A stretch of 64,000 nucleotides of DNA from Methylobacterium dankookense (GCF_902141855.1 NZ_CABFVH010000006.1:124001-188000), one strand, 5' to 3'. Shown: positions 45,699-54,814, numbered from the stretch's first letter. A program made the numbers and translations. Notes: a model not told the origin generated them from the sequence alone.

Positions 45699-47111
45699 AT
45701 GGCACCCGCGCGCACGCTCTACGACAAGATCTGGGACGACCACGTCGTCGATGTTCAGCCGGACGGCACCAGCCTCCTCTACATCGACCGCCACCTCGTG
45801 CACGAGGTGACGAGCCCCCAGGCCTTCGAGGGCCTCCGCGTGGCCGGCCGCAAGGTGCGCCACCCCGAGAAGACGCTGGCGGTGGTCGACCACAACGTCC
45901 AGACCACGGACCGCAGCAAGGGCATCGACGATCCCGAGAGCCGCACGCAGCTCGAGGCGCTCGCCGAGAACGTGCGCGACTTCGGCATCGAGTTCTACGA
46001 CGCCCTCGACCGGCGCCAGGGCATCGTCCACATCATCGGGCCGGAGCAGGGCTTCACCCTGCCGGGCCAGACCATCGTCTGCGGCGATTCCCACACCTCG
46101 ACGCACGGCGCCTTCGGGGCGCTCGCCCACGGCATCGGCACCTCGGAGGTCGAGCACGTGCTCGCCACCCAGACGCTGGTGCAGAAGAAGGCGAAGAACA
46201 TGCGCGTCACCGTGGACGGCACCCTGCCGCCCGGCGTGACCGCCAAGGACATCATCCTCGCCATCATCGGCGAGATCGGCACCGCGGGCGGCACCGGCCA
46301 CGTCATCGAGTATGCCGGCGAGGCGATCCGCGCCCTCTCGATGGAGGGGCGGATGACGATCTGCAACATGTCGATCGAGGGCGGCGCCCGCGCCGGCATG
46401 GTCGCGCCCGACGAGACCACCTACGCCTACGTCCGGGGCCGGCCGAAGGCGCCCCAGGGCGCGGCCTTCGACAAGGCCCGCGCCTATTGGGAGAGCCTCG
46501 TCACCGATGCGGGCGCGCATTTCGACCGCGAGGTGCGGCTCGACGCGGCGAACCTCCCCCCGCTGGTGAGCTGGGGCACGAGCCCCGAGGACGTGATCTC
46601 GATCCAGGGCCGCGTGCCGGATCCGGCCGCGATCGCAGACGAGAACAAGCGCCAGTCCAAGGAGAAGGCGCTCGCCTATATGGGCCTGACGCCGGGCACC
46701 CGGATCACCGACATCGCCCTCGACCGGGTCTTCATCGGCTCCTGCACCAACGGGCGCATCGAGGACCTGCGCGAGGTCGCCCGCGTCGTCGGCGACCGCA
46801 AGGTCCACCAGAGCGTCTCGGCGATGATCGTGCCGGGCTCCGGCCTAGTGAAGGCGCAGGCCGAGGCCGAGGGACTCGACAAGATCCTGATCGCCGCGGG
46901 CTTCGACTGGCGCGAGCCGGGCTGCTCCATGTGCCTCGGCATGAACCCGGACCGGCTGAGCCCGGGCGAGCGCTGCGCCTCGACCTCGAACCGCAACTTC
47001 GAGGGCCGCCAGGGCGCGCGCGGACGCACCCACCTCGTCTCCCCGGCCATGGCCGCGGCGGCGGCGGTGGCCGGCCACTTCGTCGACATCCGCGAGTGGC
47101 CGCAGGGCTGA
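45699..47111 (+). CDS. leuC: 3-isopropylmalate dehydratase large subunit
   Basis: A 470-residue aconitase-family subunit that isomerises 2- to 3-isopropylmalate in leucine synthesis. It carries the 4Fe-4S ligands in FIGSCTNGR and in [10 protein letters not shown], and the opening [23 protein letters not shown] 45699 is close to a weak ribosome site. The small subunit leuD and leuB are not adjacent, so the leucine genes are scattered, as is common in alphaproteobacteria. Two hairpins and a palindromic repeat follow. Confidence 0.97.
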   Translation: MAPARTLYDKIWDDHVVDVQPDGTSLLYIDRHLVHEVTSPQAFEGLRVAGRKVRHPEKTLAVVDHNVQTTDRSKGIDDPESRTQLEALAENVRDFGIEFYDALDRRQGIVHIIGPEQGFTLPGQTIVCGDSHTSTHGAFGALAHGIGTSEVEHVLATQTLVQKKAKNMRVTVDGTLPPGVTAKDIILAIIGEIGTAGGTGHVIEYAGEAIRALSMEGRMTICNMSIEGGARAGMVAPDETTYAYVRGRPKAPQGAAFDKARAYWESLVTDAGAHFDREVRLDAANLPPLVSWGTSPEDVISIQGRVPDPAAIADENKRQSKEKALAYMGLTPGTRITDIALDRVFIGSCTNGRIEDLREVARVVGDRKVHQSVSAMIVPGSGLVKAQAEAEGLDKILIAAGFDWREPGCSMCLGMNPDRLSPGERCASTSNRNFEGRQGARGRTHLVSPAMAAAAAVAGHFVDIREWPQG

Positions 47112-47121
47112 CCTAATCGGC

Positions 47122-47144
47122 CCTCCCCCGTTAGGCGGGGGAGG
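47122..47144. repeat. Palindromic repeat after leuC (copy 4a)
   Basis: A perfect 9-bp stem CCTCCCCCG / CGGGGGAGG with a TTAGG loop, 10 bp past the leuC stop. Could act as a terminator. Confidence 0.65.
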
Positions 47145-47194
47145 ATGCCTGTGCCGAGCGCTTGATGCTTGGACTCACGACATCGTGGCCAAGC

Positions 47195-47236
47195 GCGACG
47201 CGCCCCCTCTCCCGTGCGGGAGAGGGGGCGCGTCGC
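47195..47236. repeat. 20-bp perfect palindrome (copy 4b)
   Basis: Left arm 47195-47214 starts GCGACGCGCC and ends CTCTCCCG; the right arm 47217-47236 is its exact reverse complement; only TG separates them. It is the longest perfect palindrome I found here. Confidence 0.8.
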
Positions 47237-47258
47237 TCCGGAAACGTGTGAATGATCG

Positions 47259-47285
47259 AGCCCGCTCCGCTTCCCGGAGCGGGCT
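47259..47285 (+). terminator. Terminator-like hairpin between leuC and emrB
   Basis: An 11-bp stem AGCCCGCTCCG / CGGAGCGGGCT with a 5-nt loop followed by TTCGC on the plus strand. Best placed as the leuC terminator. Confidence 0.55.
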
Positions 47286-47293
47286 TTCGCATC

Positions 47294-48865
47294 TCAATGC
47301 CCCGCCCCGGCGGGCGCCCCGCCCTGGGGCCGGCGGATCAGCGGCGTGGCGCAGGCCATGGCCAGGAACAGCCCGGTGAGGATGAGGAACACGTCCTCGA
47401 AGCTCATCACCAGGCCCTGCACCCGCACCGTGTTGGTCATGGCCTTCAGCGCCATGCCGGCCGCGTCGCCGCCGAGCACCTCGAACTGGCGGCGCATCGC
47501 GTCGAGGCGCTCCAGCGCGGCGCTGTTCGACCAGGTGAAGCGCTCGTGCAGCCGGGCGAGGTGGAGGTCCCAGCGGTCGTTCAGCAGCGTGTTGATCAGC
47601 GCGAGGCCGACCGCACCGCCGAGATTGCGCGTCAGGTTGTAGAGGCCCGACGCATTCTTCATCCGCTCCGGCGGCAGGGTGCCGAGCGCGATGTTGTTGA
47701 TCGGGATCATGCACAGCATCAGCGAGCAGCCGCGCAGGACCTGCGGCCAGAGCAGCTCCCAGAAGTCCCAGTCCTTGGTCAGCCCCGTCACGATCCAGGT
47801 GCCGGCGGCGAAGCCCGCGAAGCCGATCGCCATCAGCACGCGCGGGTCGGCCTTGGCGAGGAAGCGCCCGGCGATCGGGGCGGTGACGAACATGCAGAGC
47901 CCTGAGACGAACATCGTCTCGCCGATCTGGAGCGCCGAGTAGCCGCGCACCCGCGCGAGATAGACCGGGTAGAGGTAGGTCAGGCCGTAGAGGCCGATGC
48001 CGAGCACGAAGCTGAAGACGCAGCCCGCCGCGAAGTTGCGGTTCGAGAAGGCGCGCAGGTCCACGATCGGCTGGCGCGCCGTGAAGGCGCGCCAGAAGAA
48101 CAGCAGCGCCGACACGCCGCAGACGATGGCGCAGGCGAAGACCGCCTCGTCCTGCAGCCAATCGTGGTTCGGGCCCTCCTCGAGCACGTATTCGAGGCAG
48201 CCGAGGAAGCCCGCCATGAAGACGAGCCCGGCCCAGTCGAAGCCCTTCAGGAGGTCGAGGTTCGGCCGGTCGAAATCGACCAGGATCCAGGTCGAGACCG
48301 TGACGAAGATGCCCGGCACGATGTTGATGAGGAACAGCCAGTGCCAGGAGAACAGGTCGGTGAGGTAGCCGCCGACCGTCGGGCCGATGGTCGGGGCGAG
48401 CGTCGCCACGAGGCCGATCATCGGCGAGACGATGGAGCGCTTCGAGGGCGGGAAGATCGTGAAGGCCGAGGCGAACACGGTCGGGATCATGCCGCCGCCG
48501 ATGAACCCCTGCGCCGCCCGCCAGACGATCATCTCGCCGATCGACGAGGAGGTGGCGCACATCAGGCTCATCAGGGTGAAGCCGCCGGCCGAGATGGCGA
48601 ACATCCAGCGCGTCGAGAGCACCCGCGAGAGCGTGCCCGAGAGCGGGATCGAGATCACCTCGGCGATGAGGTAGCTCGTCTGCACCCAGGGGATCTCGTC
48701 GCCCGAGGCCGAGAGGCCGGCCTGGATCTCGTTGAGCGAGGCCGAGACGATCTGGATGTCCAGGATCGCCATGAACATCCCGAAGACCATGCACAGGAAG
48801 GCCACCATGCGGCGGCGGTCCAGGGGCGGCTCGGCGGGGGCTGCGAGGGTTGCGCTGGCGGCCAT
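47294..48865 (-). CDS. emrB: DHA2-type multidrug efflux permease (EmrB)
   Basis: A 523-residue MFS transporter with 14 predicted membrane segments. It opens MVAFLCMVFGMFMAILDIQI and contains the MFS motif-A region and motif C (GLVATLAPTIGPTVGGYL) typical of drug:H+ antiporters. With EmrA and an outer-membrane channel it would form a tripartite pump that exports hydrophobic compounds. No TolC-type gene is adjacent. ATG 48865 has GAGGC upstream. Downstream of emrA after a 44-bp gap. Confidence 0.92.
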   Translation of the reverse strand: MAASATLAAPAEPPLDRRRMVAFLCMVFGMFMAILDIQIVSASLNEIQAGLSASGDEIPWVQTSYLIAEVISIPLSGTLSRVLSTRWMFAISAGGFTLMSLMCATSSSIGEMIVWRAAQGFIGGGMIPTVFASAFTIFPPSKRSIVSPMIGLVATLAPTIGPTVGGYLTDLFSWHWLFLINIVPGIFVTVSTWILVDFDRPNLDLLKGFDWAGLVFMAGFLGCLEYVLEEGPNHDWLQDEAVFACAIVCGVSALLFFWRAFTARQPIVDLRAFSNRNFAAGCVFSFVLGIGLYGLTYLYPVYLARVRGYSALQIGETMFVSGLCMFVTAPIAGRFLAKADPRVLMAIGFAGFAAGTWIVTGLTKDWDFWELLWPQVLRGCSLMLCMIPINNIALGTLPPERMKNASGLYNLTRNLGGAVGLALINTLLNDRWDLHLARLHERFTWSNSAALERLDAMRRQFEVLGGDAAGMALKAMTNTVRVQGLVMSFEDVFLILTGLFLAMACATPLIRRPQGGAPAGAGH

Positions 48866-48909
48866 GGGGCGCCTCGGGGATGGGATGAACGATGCGGTTC
48901 GGCCGGCTC

Positions 48910-50130
48910 TCAGTGCTGCGCGGCGAGCTTCTGGACGGGGGCCTCGGTGCCCTCGCGGGTATCGACCTTCACGACCACCGACAGGCCGGGGCGGAGCAGG
49001 CCCTCGCGGGCGACATCCTCGGGGACGTGGACGCGCACGGGCAGGCGCTGCACGATCTTGGTGAAGTTGCCGGTGGCGTTGTCGGGCGGCAGCAGGCTGA
49101 AGACCGAGCCCGAGGCCGGCGAGAGCGATTCCACCGTGCCGACGATGTCGCGGTCCGGATAGGCGTCCACATGGATGTGGACCTCCTGGCCGGGGCGCAT
49201 GCGGGCGAGCTGCGTCTCCTTGAAGTTCGCATCGATCCGCACGCTCTGGAGCGGAACCAGGGCCGCGATCCGCGAGCCGGGCGAGACGTAGGCGCCGGCC
49301 TCCACCGCCTTGTTGCCGACGACGCCGTCGAAGGGCGCGCGGACCACCGTGAAGTCGAGGTCGCGCCGCGCCCGGTCGGCGGCGGTGCGCAGCTCCGCGG
49401 CGAGGTTCTCGGCCTCGCGCTTCTGGGCCTCCAGGACCGCGACATTGGCCTTGGCGGCGAGAAGCGCGGCCTCGGCCGACTTCACCGAGGCCTCGGTTCG
49501 GTCGCGGTCGGCCTTGGCCTGGTCGATGCGGGATTTGGCGACGTAGTCCGCCTGCATCTGCGTGGCGCGGGCATAGTCGGCCGCCGCGCGCACGGCGTCG
49601 GCCCGGACCGCGTCCACCTGCGCCACGGCCTGGGCGACCTGCGCCTGCGCGGCCTCGGCCTGCCGGCCGATGCGGCTGATCGTGCTCACCTGCGTGGCGA
49701 GCTTGTCCTCGGCGGCCTTGAGGGCGAGGCGGTAATCGCCGTCGTCGAGCTTGGCGATCACCGCGCCCTTCTTCACGGCCTGCCCGTTCACCACCGGCAC
49801 GGCGTCGAGATAGCCCGAGACCTTGGCGGCCAGCACCGAGATGTCGGCCTGCACGTAGGCGTCGTCGGTGCTCACGAAGAAGCGCCCGACATTCCACCAT
49901 TGCCAGCCGGCATAGCCGCCCCCGCCGGCGAGGCCGCCGAGCAGCAGCAGCAGGATGGCGCGGCGCAGCGGGCGGCGGCGTTTCGGGGCCGGAACGACGG
50001 GGGGCGGAGCCGGCTCGACCGCGGCGGGCAGGCGCGAAGCGGCCGGGCCCTCGGCGCGCGCATCCTCGCGCGGGTCCTCGACGGTCTCGACCGCGCCGTC
50101 CGTGCGTCCGGCATCCTCGCGAAGCGACAT
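48910..50130 (-). CDS. emrA: HlyD-family membrane fusion protein (EmrA)
   Basis: A 406-residue periplasmic adaptor: cytoplasmic N-terminus, one membrane segment (RAILLLLLGGLAGGGGYAGW, about residues 50-70), biotinyl-lipoyl halves (STDDAYVQADISVLAAKVSG and DFTVVRAPFDGVVGNKAVEA), a coiled-coil hairpin rich in Ala/Gln in between, and a C-terminal barrel. Start at 50130 rather than 50226, as the upstream stretch crosses the operator. First gene of the emrAB operon, divergent from tetR. Confidence 0.92.
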   Translation of the reverse strand: MSLREDAGRTDGAVETVEDPREDARAEGPAASRLPAAVEPAPPPVVPAPKRRRPLRRAILLLLLGGLAGGGGYAGWQWWNVGRFFVSTDDAYVQADISVLAAKVSGYLDAVPVVNGQAVKKGAVIAKLDDGDYRLALKAAEDKLATQVSTISRIGRQAEAAQAQVAQAVAQVDAVRADAVRAAADYARATQMQADYVAKSRIDQAKADRDRTEASVKSAEAALLAAKANVAVLEAQKREAENLAAELRTAADRARRDLDFTVVRAPFDGVVGNKAVEAGAYVSPGSRIAALVPLQSVRIDANFKETQLARMRPGQEVHIHVDAYPDRDIVGTVESLSPASGSVFSLLPPDNATGNFTKIVQRLPVRVHVPEDVAREGLLRPGLSVVVKVDTREGTEAPVQKLAAQH

Positions 50131-50163
50131 GGATCTCGTCCCTGGATCTCTTCCCTGCCACGA

Positions 50164-50184
50164 TTGACCGAACCGTTCGGTCAA
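50164..50184. promoter_or_regulatory. TetR-type operator O1
   Basis: TTGACCGAAC-C-GTTCGGTCAA: two 10-bp inverted half-sites around one base. It lies about 30-60 bp inside the predicted emrA transcript, 34 bp before the emrA start codon. Confidence 0.8.
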
Positions 50185-50197
50185 CAGGTGGGTCGTG

Positions 50198-50227
50198 TTG
50201 ACGGCCCTGGGGTCGAAGCGGTACATA
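50198..50227 (+). promoter_or_regulatory. tetR promoter overlapping the emrA -10 box
   Basis: TTGACG and TACATA with an 18-bp spacer reading toward tetR. On the minus strand TTGACC (50251-50246) and the same box read as CTATGT/TATGTA give a back-to-back promoter for emrAB, so both promoters share one -10 region and cannot easily be used at once. Confidence 0.5.
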
Positions 50228-50230
50228 GCA

Positions 50231-50251
50231 TTGACCGAACGGTTCGGTCAA
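50231..50251. promoter_or_regulatory. TetR-type operator O2
   Basis: TTGACCGAAC-G-GTTCGGTCAA, identical to O1 except for the central base; centres are 67 bp apart. It covers the emrA -35 and spacer and the tetR transcription start region. Confidence 0.85.
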
Positions 50252-50265
50252 TCAGGGTGATCGAG

Positions 50266-50901
50266 ATGTCAGGGACGGCAGCGCCGGAGCGCGGGCAAGC
50301 GGGGGAGGGCGACAAGCGCCGCCAGATCCTGGAGGGCGCGCGCCAGGTCTTCATGGCCTCAGGCTTCGACGGGGCCAGCATGGGCGAGATCGCCAAGGCG
50401 GCCGGCGTCTCGAAGGGCACGCTCTACGTCTATTTCGACAGCAAGGAGGCCCTGTTCGAGGCGCTCACCATCGAAGCGAAGAGCGGGCTCGCCGAGGCCC
50501 TGTTCAGCCTCGACGAGGCCGATCCCGACGTGCCGGCGGTGTTGACGCGCCTCGGTCTCAGCTACCTCATCATGATGTCGCGGCCCGAGCACGTCTCGAT
50601 CATCCGCATGGTGATCGGCGCCTGCGAGAAGTTCCCGCGCTTCGGGCAGGCCTTCTACGAGGCCGGCCCCGCCTGCGGCACCGGCCGGCTCAAGGCCTAT
50701 CTCGACGCGCAGGTGGCGGCCGGGCGGTTGCGCGCCGCCGATACGGAGCTCGCCGCCCGCCACTTCCTGCATCTCTGCCAGGCGGGCATGCTGACCCGCC
50801 TGCTGTTCAACGCGGGCGAGGCGCCCGGCGAGGCCGAGATCCGGCACCGCGTCACCGAGGCGGTGCGGGTGTTCTTCGCCGGCTACGGGCCGGCGGCCTG
50901 A
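50266..50901 (+). CDS. TetR-family repressor of emrAB
   Basis: A 211-residue regulator. The N-terminal helix-turn-helix is at about 38-58 (GASMGEIAKAAGVSKGTLYV), followed by a ligand-binding helical domain ending in a C-terminal region of the AcrR-like C-domain type (ARHFLHLCQAGMLTRLLFNA). Divergent transcription from emrA and twin operators in the shared promoter suggest it represses both itself and the pump until a toxic ligand binds. ATG 50266 has AGGGTGA upstream. It ends 6 bp from the convergent ABC-F gene. Confidence 0.93.
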   Translation: MSGTAAPERGQAGEGDKRRQILEGARQVFMASGFDGASMGEIAKAAGVSKGTLYVYFDSKEALFEALTIEAKSGLAEALFSLDEADPDVPAVLTRLGLSYLIMMSRPEHVSIIRMVIGACEKFPRFGQAFYEAGPACGTGRLKAYLDAQVAAGRLRAADTELAARHFLHLCQAGMLTRLLFNAGEAPGEAEIRHRVTEAVRVFFAGYGPAA

Positions 50902-50907
50902 AGAGCT

Positions 50908-52530
50908 TCAGCTCCGCAGGCCCGGCGCCTCCTGGCCGGTGCGGGCGACGTATTCCGTGTAGCCGCCGCCATAGGCGTGGACGCCGTCGGGCGTCAGCTC
51001 CAGGGTGCGGTTCGAGAGCGCGGCCAGGAAGTGGCGATCGTGGCTCACGAACAGCATGGTGCCCTCGAAGCCGGAGAGCGCCGTGATCAGCATCTCCTTG
51101 GTCGCCATGTCGAGGTGGTTGGTCGGCTCGTCGAGCACGAGGAAGTTCGGCGGATCGTAGAGCATCCGGGCCATCACGAGGCGGGCCTTCTCGCCGCCCG
51201 AGAGCACGCGGCAGCGCTTCTCCACGTCGTCGCCCGAGAAGCCGAAGCAGCCGGCGAGCGCCCGCAGCGAACCCTGGCCGGCCTGCGGGAAGGTCTCCTC
51301 CAGCATCTCGAAGATGGTCTGGTCGCCGTCGAGCAGGTCCATGGCGTGCTGGGCGAAGTAGCCGAGCTTCACGTTGGCGCCGACCGCGACGCTGCCGGAA
51401 TCGGGCTCGGCCGAGCCGGTGACGAGCTTGAGGAGCGTCGACTTGCCGGCACCGTTGATGCCCATCACGCACCAGCGCTCCTTGCGGCGCACCGCGAAGT
51501 CGAGGCCCTCGTAGATGGTCCGGCTGCCGTAGCGCTTGTGCACGCCCTTCAGCGTCGCGACCTCCTCGCCGGAGCGGGGCGCGGGCTGGAACTCGAAGGC
51601 GACCGACTGGCGGCGGCGCGGCGGCTCCACGCGCTCGATCTTGTCGAGCTTCTTCACCCGGCTCTGCACCTGGGCAGCGTGGGAGGCGCGCGCCTTGAAG
51701 CGCTCGATGAAGGCGATCTCCTTGGCGAGCATGGCCTGCTGGCGCTCGAACTGCGCCTGCTGCTGCGCCGCGTTCTGCGCGCGCTGCTGCTCGTAGAAGG
51801 CGTAGTCGCCGGAGAAGGTGGTGAGCTGGCCGGCATCGATCTCGACGATCTTCGAGACGATGCGGTTCATGAACTCGCGGTCGTGCGAGGTCATCAGGAG
51901 GGCGCCGTCATAGCCCTTGAGGAAGCTCTCGAGCCAGATCAGGCTCTCGATGTCGAGGTGGTTGCTCGGCTCGTCGAGCAGCATCACGTCGGGGCGCATC
52001 AGCAGGATGCGGGCCAGCGCCACGCGCATCTTCCAGCCGCCGGAGAGGCGGCCGACATCGCCGTCCATCATCTCCTGGCTGAAGCCCAGACCAGCCAGCA
52101 CCTCGTAGGCGCGGGCCTCCAGGCCGTAGCCGCCGAGTTCCTCGAAGCGGCCCTGCACGTCGCCGTAGCGCTCGACCAGGGCCTCCATCTCGTCCATCCG
52201 GTCGGGATCGGCGAGCGCCAGCTCCAGTTCCTTCAGCTCGGCCGCGACCGCGCTGACGGGGCCCGCCCCGTCCATCACCTCGGCCACCACGCTGCGGCCG
52301 GACATCTCGCCGACATCCTGGCTGAAATAGCCGATGGTGATGCCGCGATCCTGCGCGACCTGACCCTCGTCGGGCTGCTCCTCGCCGGTGATCATCCGGA
52401 ACAGGGTGGTCTTGCCGGCCCCGTTCGGCCCGACGAGCCCGGCCTTCTCGCCCCGCTGGAGCGCGGCCGAGGCCTCGATGAAGACGAGCTGCCGTCCGTT
52501 CTGCTTGGTGATCTTGTCGAGGCGGATCAT
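50908..52530 (-). CDS. ABC-F ATPase (YbiT/EttA-type)
   Basis: A 540-residue protein with two ABC ATPase domains and no membrane segments. Walker A motifs are GPNGAGKTT and GINGAGKST, signatures LSGGWK and LSGGEK, Walker B LLDEPSNHLD and VLDEPTNHLD, separated by an ABC-F linker (AQQQAQFERQQAMLAKEIAF). Length and signatures best fit the YbiT branch; ABC-F proteins bind the ribosomal E-site and relieve translation stalling. ATG 52530 has GGAA upstream. It follows dxr in the same orientation, across a large repeat. Confidence 0.93.
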   Translation of the reverse strand: MIRLDKITKQNGRQLVFIEASAALQRGEKAGLVGPNGAGKTTLFRMITGEEQPDEGQVAQDRGITIGYFSQDVGEMSGRSVVAEVMDGAGPVSAVAAELKELELALADPDRMDEMEALVERYGDVQGRFEELGGYGLEARAYEVLAGLGFSQEMMDGDVGRLSGGWKMRVALARILLMRPDVMLLDEPSNHLDIESLIWLESFLKGYDGALLMTSHDREFMNRIVSKIVEIDAGQLTTFSGDYAFYEQQRAQNAAQQQAQFERQQAMLAKEIAFIERFKARASHAAQVQSRVKKLDKIERVEPPRRRQSVAFEFQPAPRSGEEVATLKGVHKRYGSRTIYEGLDFAVRRKERWCVMGINGAGKSTLLKLVTGSAEPDSGSVAVGANVKLGYFAQHAMDLLDGDQTIFEMLEETFPQAGQGSLRALAGCFGFSGDDVEKRCRVLSGGEKARLVMARMLYDPPNFLVLDEPTNHLDMATKEMLITALSGFEGTMLFVSHDRHFLAALSNRTLELTPDGVHAYGGGYTEYVARTGQEAPGLRS

Positions 52531-52565
52531 GGGGGTTCCGGTTGGTCGTTCCGGTCATGCGCATC

Positions 52566-52759
52566 CCCTCTCCCCGCGAGCGGGGAGAGGGCTTTGCCGA
52601 CCTCGTCGTCGGCAAAGCGAGCCGGTAGGCGAAGGTGAGGGGGCGGTTCCGACAGAGCCGTGCCCGGAGCCGCCCCCTCACCGCCGCTTCGGCCGACGCC
52701 TTCGCTTCCTGCCTGCACGACGAGGTGCAGGCAGGCCTCTCCCCGCATGCGGGGAGAGG
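52566..52759. repeat. Five-hairpin palindromic repeat (copy 5)
   Basis: Five perfect stems in tandem: CCCTCTCCCCG / CGGGGAGAGGG (52566-52591); GCTTTGCCGAC / GTCGGCAAAGC (52591-52618); GGTGAGGGGGCGG / CCGCCCCCTCACC (52634-52682); CCTGCCTGCAC / GTGCAGGCAGG (52708-52735); and the palindrome CCTCTCCCCGCA / TGCGGGGAGAGG (52736-52759). Order and end modules match copy 3 at 43.4 kb, including CCCCCTCACCGCCGCT and the following GC-rich stretch. Confidence 0.88.
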
Positions 52760-52770
52760 GGGAGCGCGCG

Positions 52771-53949
52771 TCAGCCCGCGGCGCGCAGGCGCGGGAGGGC
52801 CGCCTCGGACCAGGCCCGCACCTCCGCGTCGATGGCGAGCGCCTCGTCGACGTCCGCCGGCGCGGTGCGGTGGATCCCTGCGAAATGCGTGCAGGCGCTC
52901 TCCACGAGGTCGGCGATGCCGTAGAAGGCGATCTCGCCGCGGATGAAGGCCGCCACCGCGATCTCGTTGGCCGCATTCATCACCGTCGGCGCCGCGCCGC
53001 CGTCCTTCAGCGCCGCGCGGGCGATCCGCAGGCAGGGGAAGCGCGCCTCGTCGGCCGGCTCGAAGGTGAGGCTGCCGGCGGCCGCGAGGTCGAGGGACCG
53101 GCCGCGGGCGATGGTGAGGCGCTCGCCGAGCCCGAGGCAATGGGCGATCGGCACGCGCATGTCGGGCATGGCGAGGCCGGCGGTGACCGCGCCGTCGAGC
53201 CAGTAGACGAGCCCGTGCACGATCGATTGCGGGTGCACGATCACGTCGAGCCGCTCCGGCTCCAGGCCGAACAGGTGGTGCGCCTCGATCAGCTCCAGCC
53301 CCTTGTTCATCAGGGAGGCCGAATCGATGTTGATCTTCATGCCCATCGACCAGGTCGGGTGGGCGGCGGCCTCCGTCGCCGAAGCCGCGGCGATGCGCTC
53401 GCGCGTCCAGGTGCGGAACGGGCCGCCCGAGGCCGTGATCGTCATCTTGGCGACATCCGAGACCGGGCCATGCCCGAGCGCCTGGGCCAGCGCGTTGTGC
53501 TCGGAATCGACGGGCAGGAGCCTGGCGTTGTAGCGCGCGGCGTCGCGCATGAAGGCGTCGCCCGCGCAGACCAGGCTCTCCTTGTTGGCGAGCGCCACGG
53601 TGCGGCCGAGGCGGAGTGCCGCATGCGTCGGCTTGAGGCCCGCCGCACCGCTCACCGCCGCCACGACGATGTCGGCCTCCCGCGCCACCGCCTCCAGGAC
53701 GGCCGCTTCGCCGGCTCCGTTCGGGATGCCGGAGCCGCTGAGCGCCTCGGCCAGCGCCGGGCCGGCGGATTCGTCGGCGAGCGCCGCGAATTCGGCGCCC
53801 ATCTCGCGGGCGAGCTTGGCCAAGCCTTGCGCATCGCGCCCACCCACCAGCGCGCCCACCCGGAAGCGGCCCGCATGCTGGGTGAGGAGGTCGGTGGTCG
53901 AGCGGCCGATCGAGCCGGTCGCGCCGAGGACGGTGACGGTGAGGGTCAC
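52771..53949 (-). CDS. dxr: 1-deoxy-D-xylulose 5-phosphate reductoisomerase
   Basis: A 392-residue enzyme of the MEP isoprenoid pathway that rearranges and reduces DXP to MEP with NADPH. Motifs: VTVLGATGSIGRSTTDLL at the N-terminus, the metal/substrate region LLPVDSEHNALAQAL, TASGGPFRTW, and NIDSASLMNKGLELIEAHHL. GTG 53949 has GAAGGAG 8 bases upstream; an in-frame TTG at 53955 is too close. It is 13 bp downstream of cdsA. Its neighbour rseP, usual in this cluster, is not present; an ABC-F gene follows instead. Confidence 0.97.
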   Translation of the reverse strand: MTLTVTVLGATGSIGRSTTDLLTQHAGRFRVGALVGGRDAQGLAKLAREMGAEFAALADESAGPALAEALSGSGIPNGAGEAAVLEAVAREADIVVAAVSGAAGLKPTHAALRLGRTVALANKESLVCAGDAFMRDAARYNARLLPVDSEHNALAQALGHGPVSDVAKMTITASGGPFRTWTRERIAAASATEAAAHPTWSMGMKINIDSASLMNKGLELIEAHHLFGLEPERLDVIVHPQSIVHGLVYWLDGAVTAGLAMPDMRVPIAHCLGLGERLTIARGRSLDLAAAGSLTFEPADEARFPCLRIARAALKDGGAAPTVMNAANEIAVAAFIRGEIAFYGIADLVESACTHFAGIHRTAPADVDEALAIDAEVRAWSEAALPRLRAAG

Positions 53950-53962
53950 GGGCAAAACTCCT

Positions 53963-54814
53963 TCAGGCGGCGAGCCTCTGCGCGACCAGATACAGGCCGG
54001 CGAGCAGGGCCACCGCGAAAAATCCGTCGAGGCGGTCCATCACGCCGCCATGGCCGGGAATCGACCGGCCGGAATCCTTGACGCCGTAATGCCGCTTCAG
54101 GGCGGATTCGAGGAGGTCGCCCGCCTGGCTGAGCACGGAGGCGGCGGCGCTGACGAGGGCCACTAGGGCGAGGCTCGTCTCCGCGAGCGGGCTCCACCCC
54201 TGCGCACGGGCGAGCGCCACGAGCGCCGTGCCGGCCAGCACCGCCCCGGCGAGGCCGCCGAGGGCTCCGGACCAGGTCTTCTTCGGCGAGACCGCGGGCA
54301 TCAGCTTCGGGCCGCCGAAGGTGCGGCCGGTGAAGTAGGCGACGATGTCCGTCGACCAGACCACGGCGAACATCCAGGCGGGGCCGAGGATGCCGATCTC
54401 CGGTGCGTCGCGCAAAGCCGGGGGCACCAGGGCGATGACCGCCCCGCCAAGGAGCGCCCCGAGCGCGCGCAGGCGGCCGGGACCGGTCCGCGCGACGGCG
54501 AGGCAGAGGAGGCTGCCGAGGGCGAGGATCCCCGCGCCCCAGGCGAAGGGCAGCGCCTGTTCCAGGCAGACGACGAGGGCCGCCAGGGTGAGCGCGACGA
54601 TCCCGATGAGGACGTGCCGGGGCTCCGTGCGGCTCATGCCGATCCACTCGCCCGCGCCGACGATCGCCGCCGCGAGCCAGATCGCCGCGAAGGGCCAGCC
54701 GCCGAGGGCGAGGCCCGCGACCACGAGGGCGGCGAGCACGATCCCCGAGAGGACGCGCAGGGAGAATTCCCGCCCGCCGAAGGCCTTGCGCGGCGGTGCC
54801 GCCTCTCCTGCCAT
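53963..54814 (-). CDS. cdsA: Phosphatidate cytidylyltransferase
   Basis: A 283-residue polytopic membrane enzyme making CDP-diacylglycerol for phospholipid synthesis. The C-terminal signature is clear (ESALKRHYGVKDSGRSIPGH, then GGVMDRLDGFF). At least six hydrophobic segments precede it. ATG 54814 has only a weak ribosome site. The frr stop lies 30 bp upstream, so no uppS is between frr and cdsA as in the usual order. Confidence 0.95.
   Translation of the reverse strand: MAGEAAPPRKAFGGREFSLRVLSGIVLAALVVAGLALGGWPFAAIWLAAAIVGAGEWIGMSRTEPRHVLIGIVALTLAALVVCLEQALPFAWGAGILALGSLLCLAVARTGPGRLRALGALLGGAVIALVPPALRDAPEIGILGPAWMFAVVWSTDIVAYFTGRTFGGPKLMPAVSPKKTWSGALGGLAGAVLAGTALVALARAQGWSPLAETSLALVALVSAAASVLSQAGDLLESALKRHYGVKDSGRSIPGHGGVMDRLDGFFAVALLAGLYLVAQRLAA

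Noticed and set aside
45471..46808. Upstream extension of the 2-hydroxyacid dehydrogenase frame across leuC
   Set aside because: The frame stays open only because it runs antisense to leuC; the real GTG start at 45470 has a good ribosome site.
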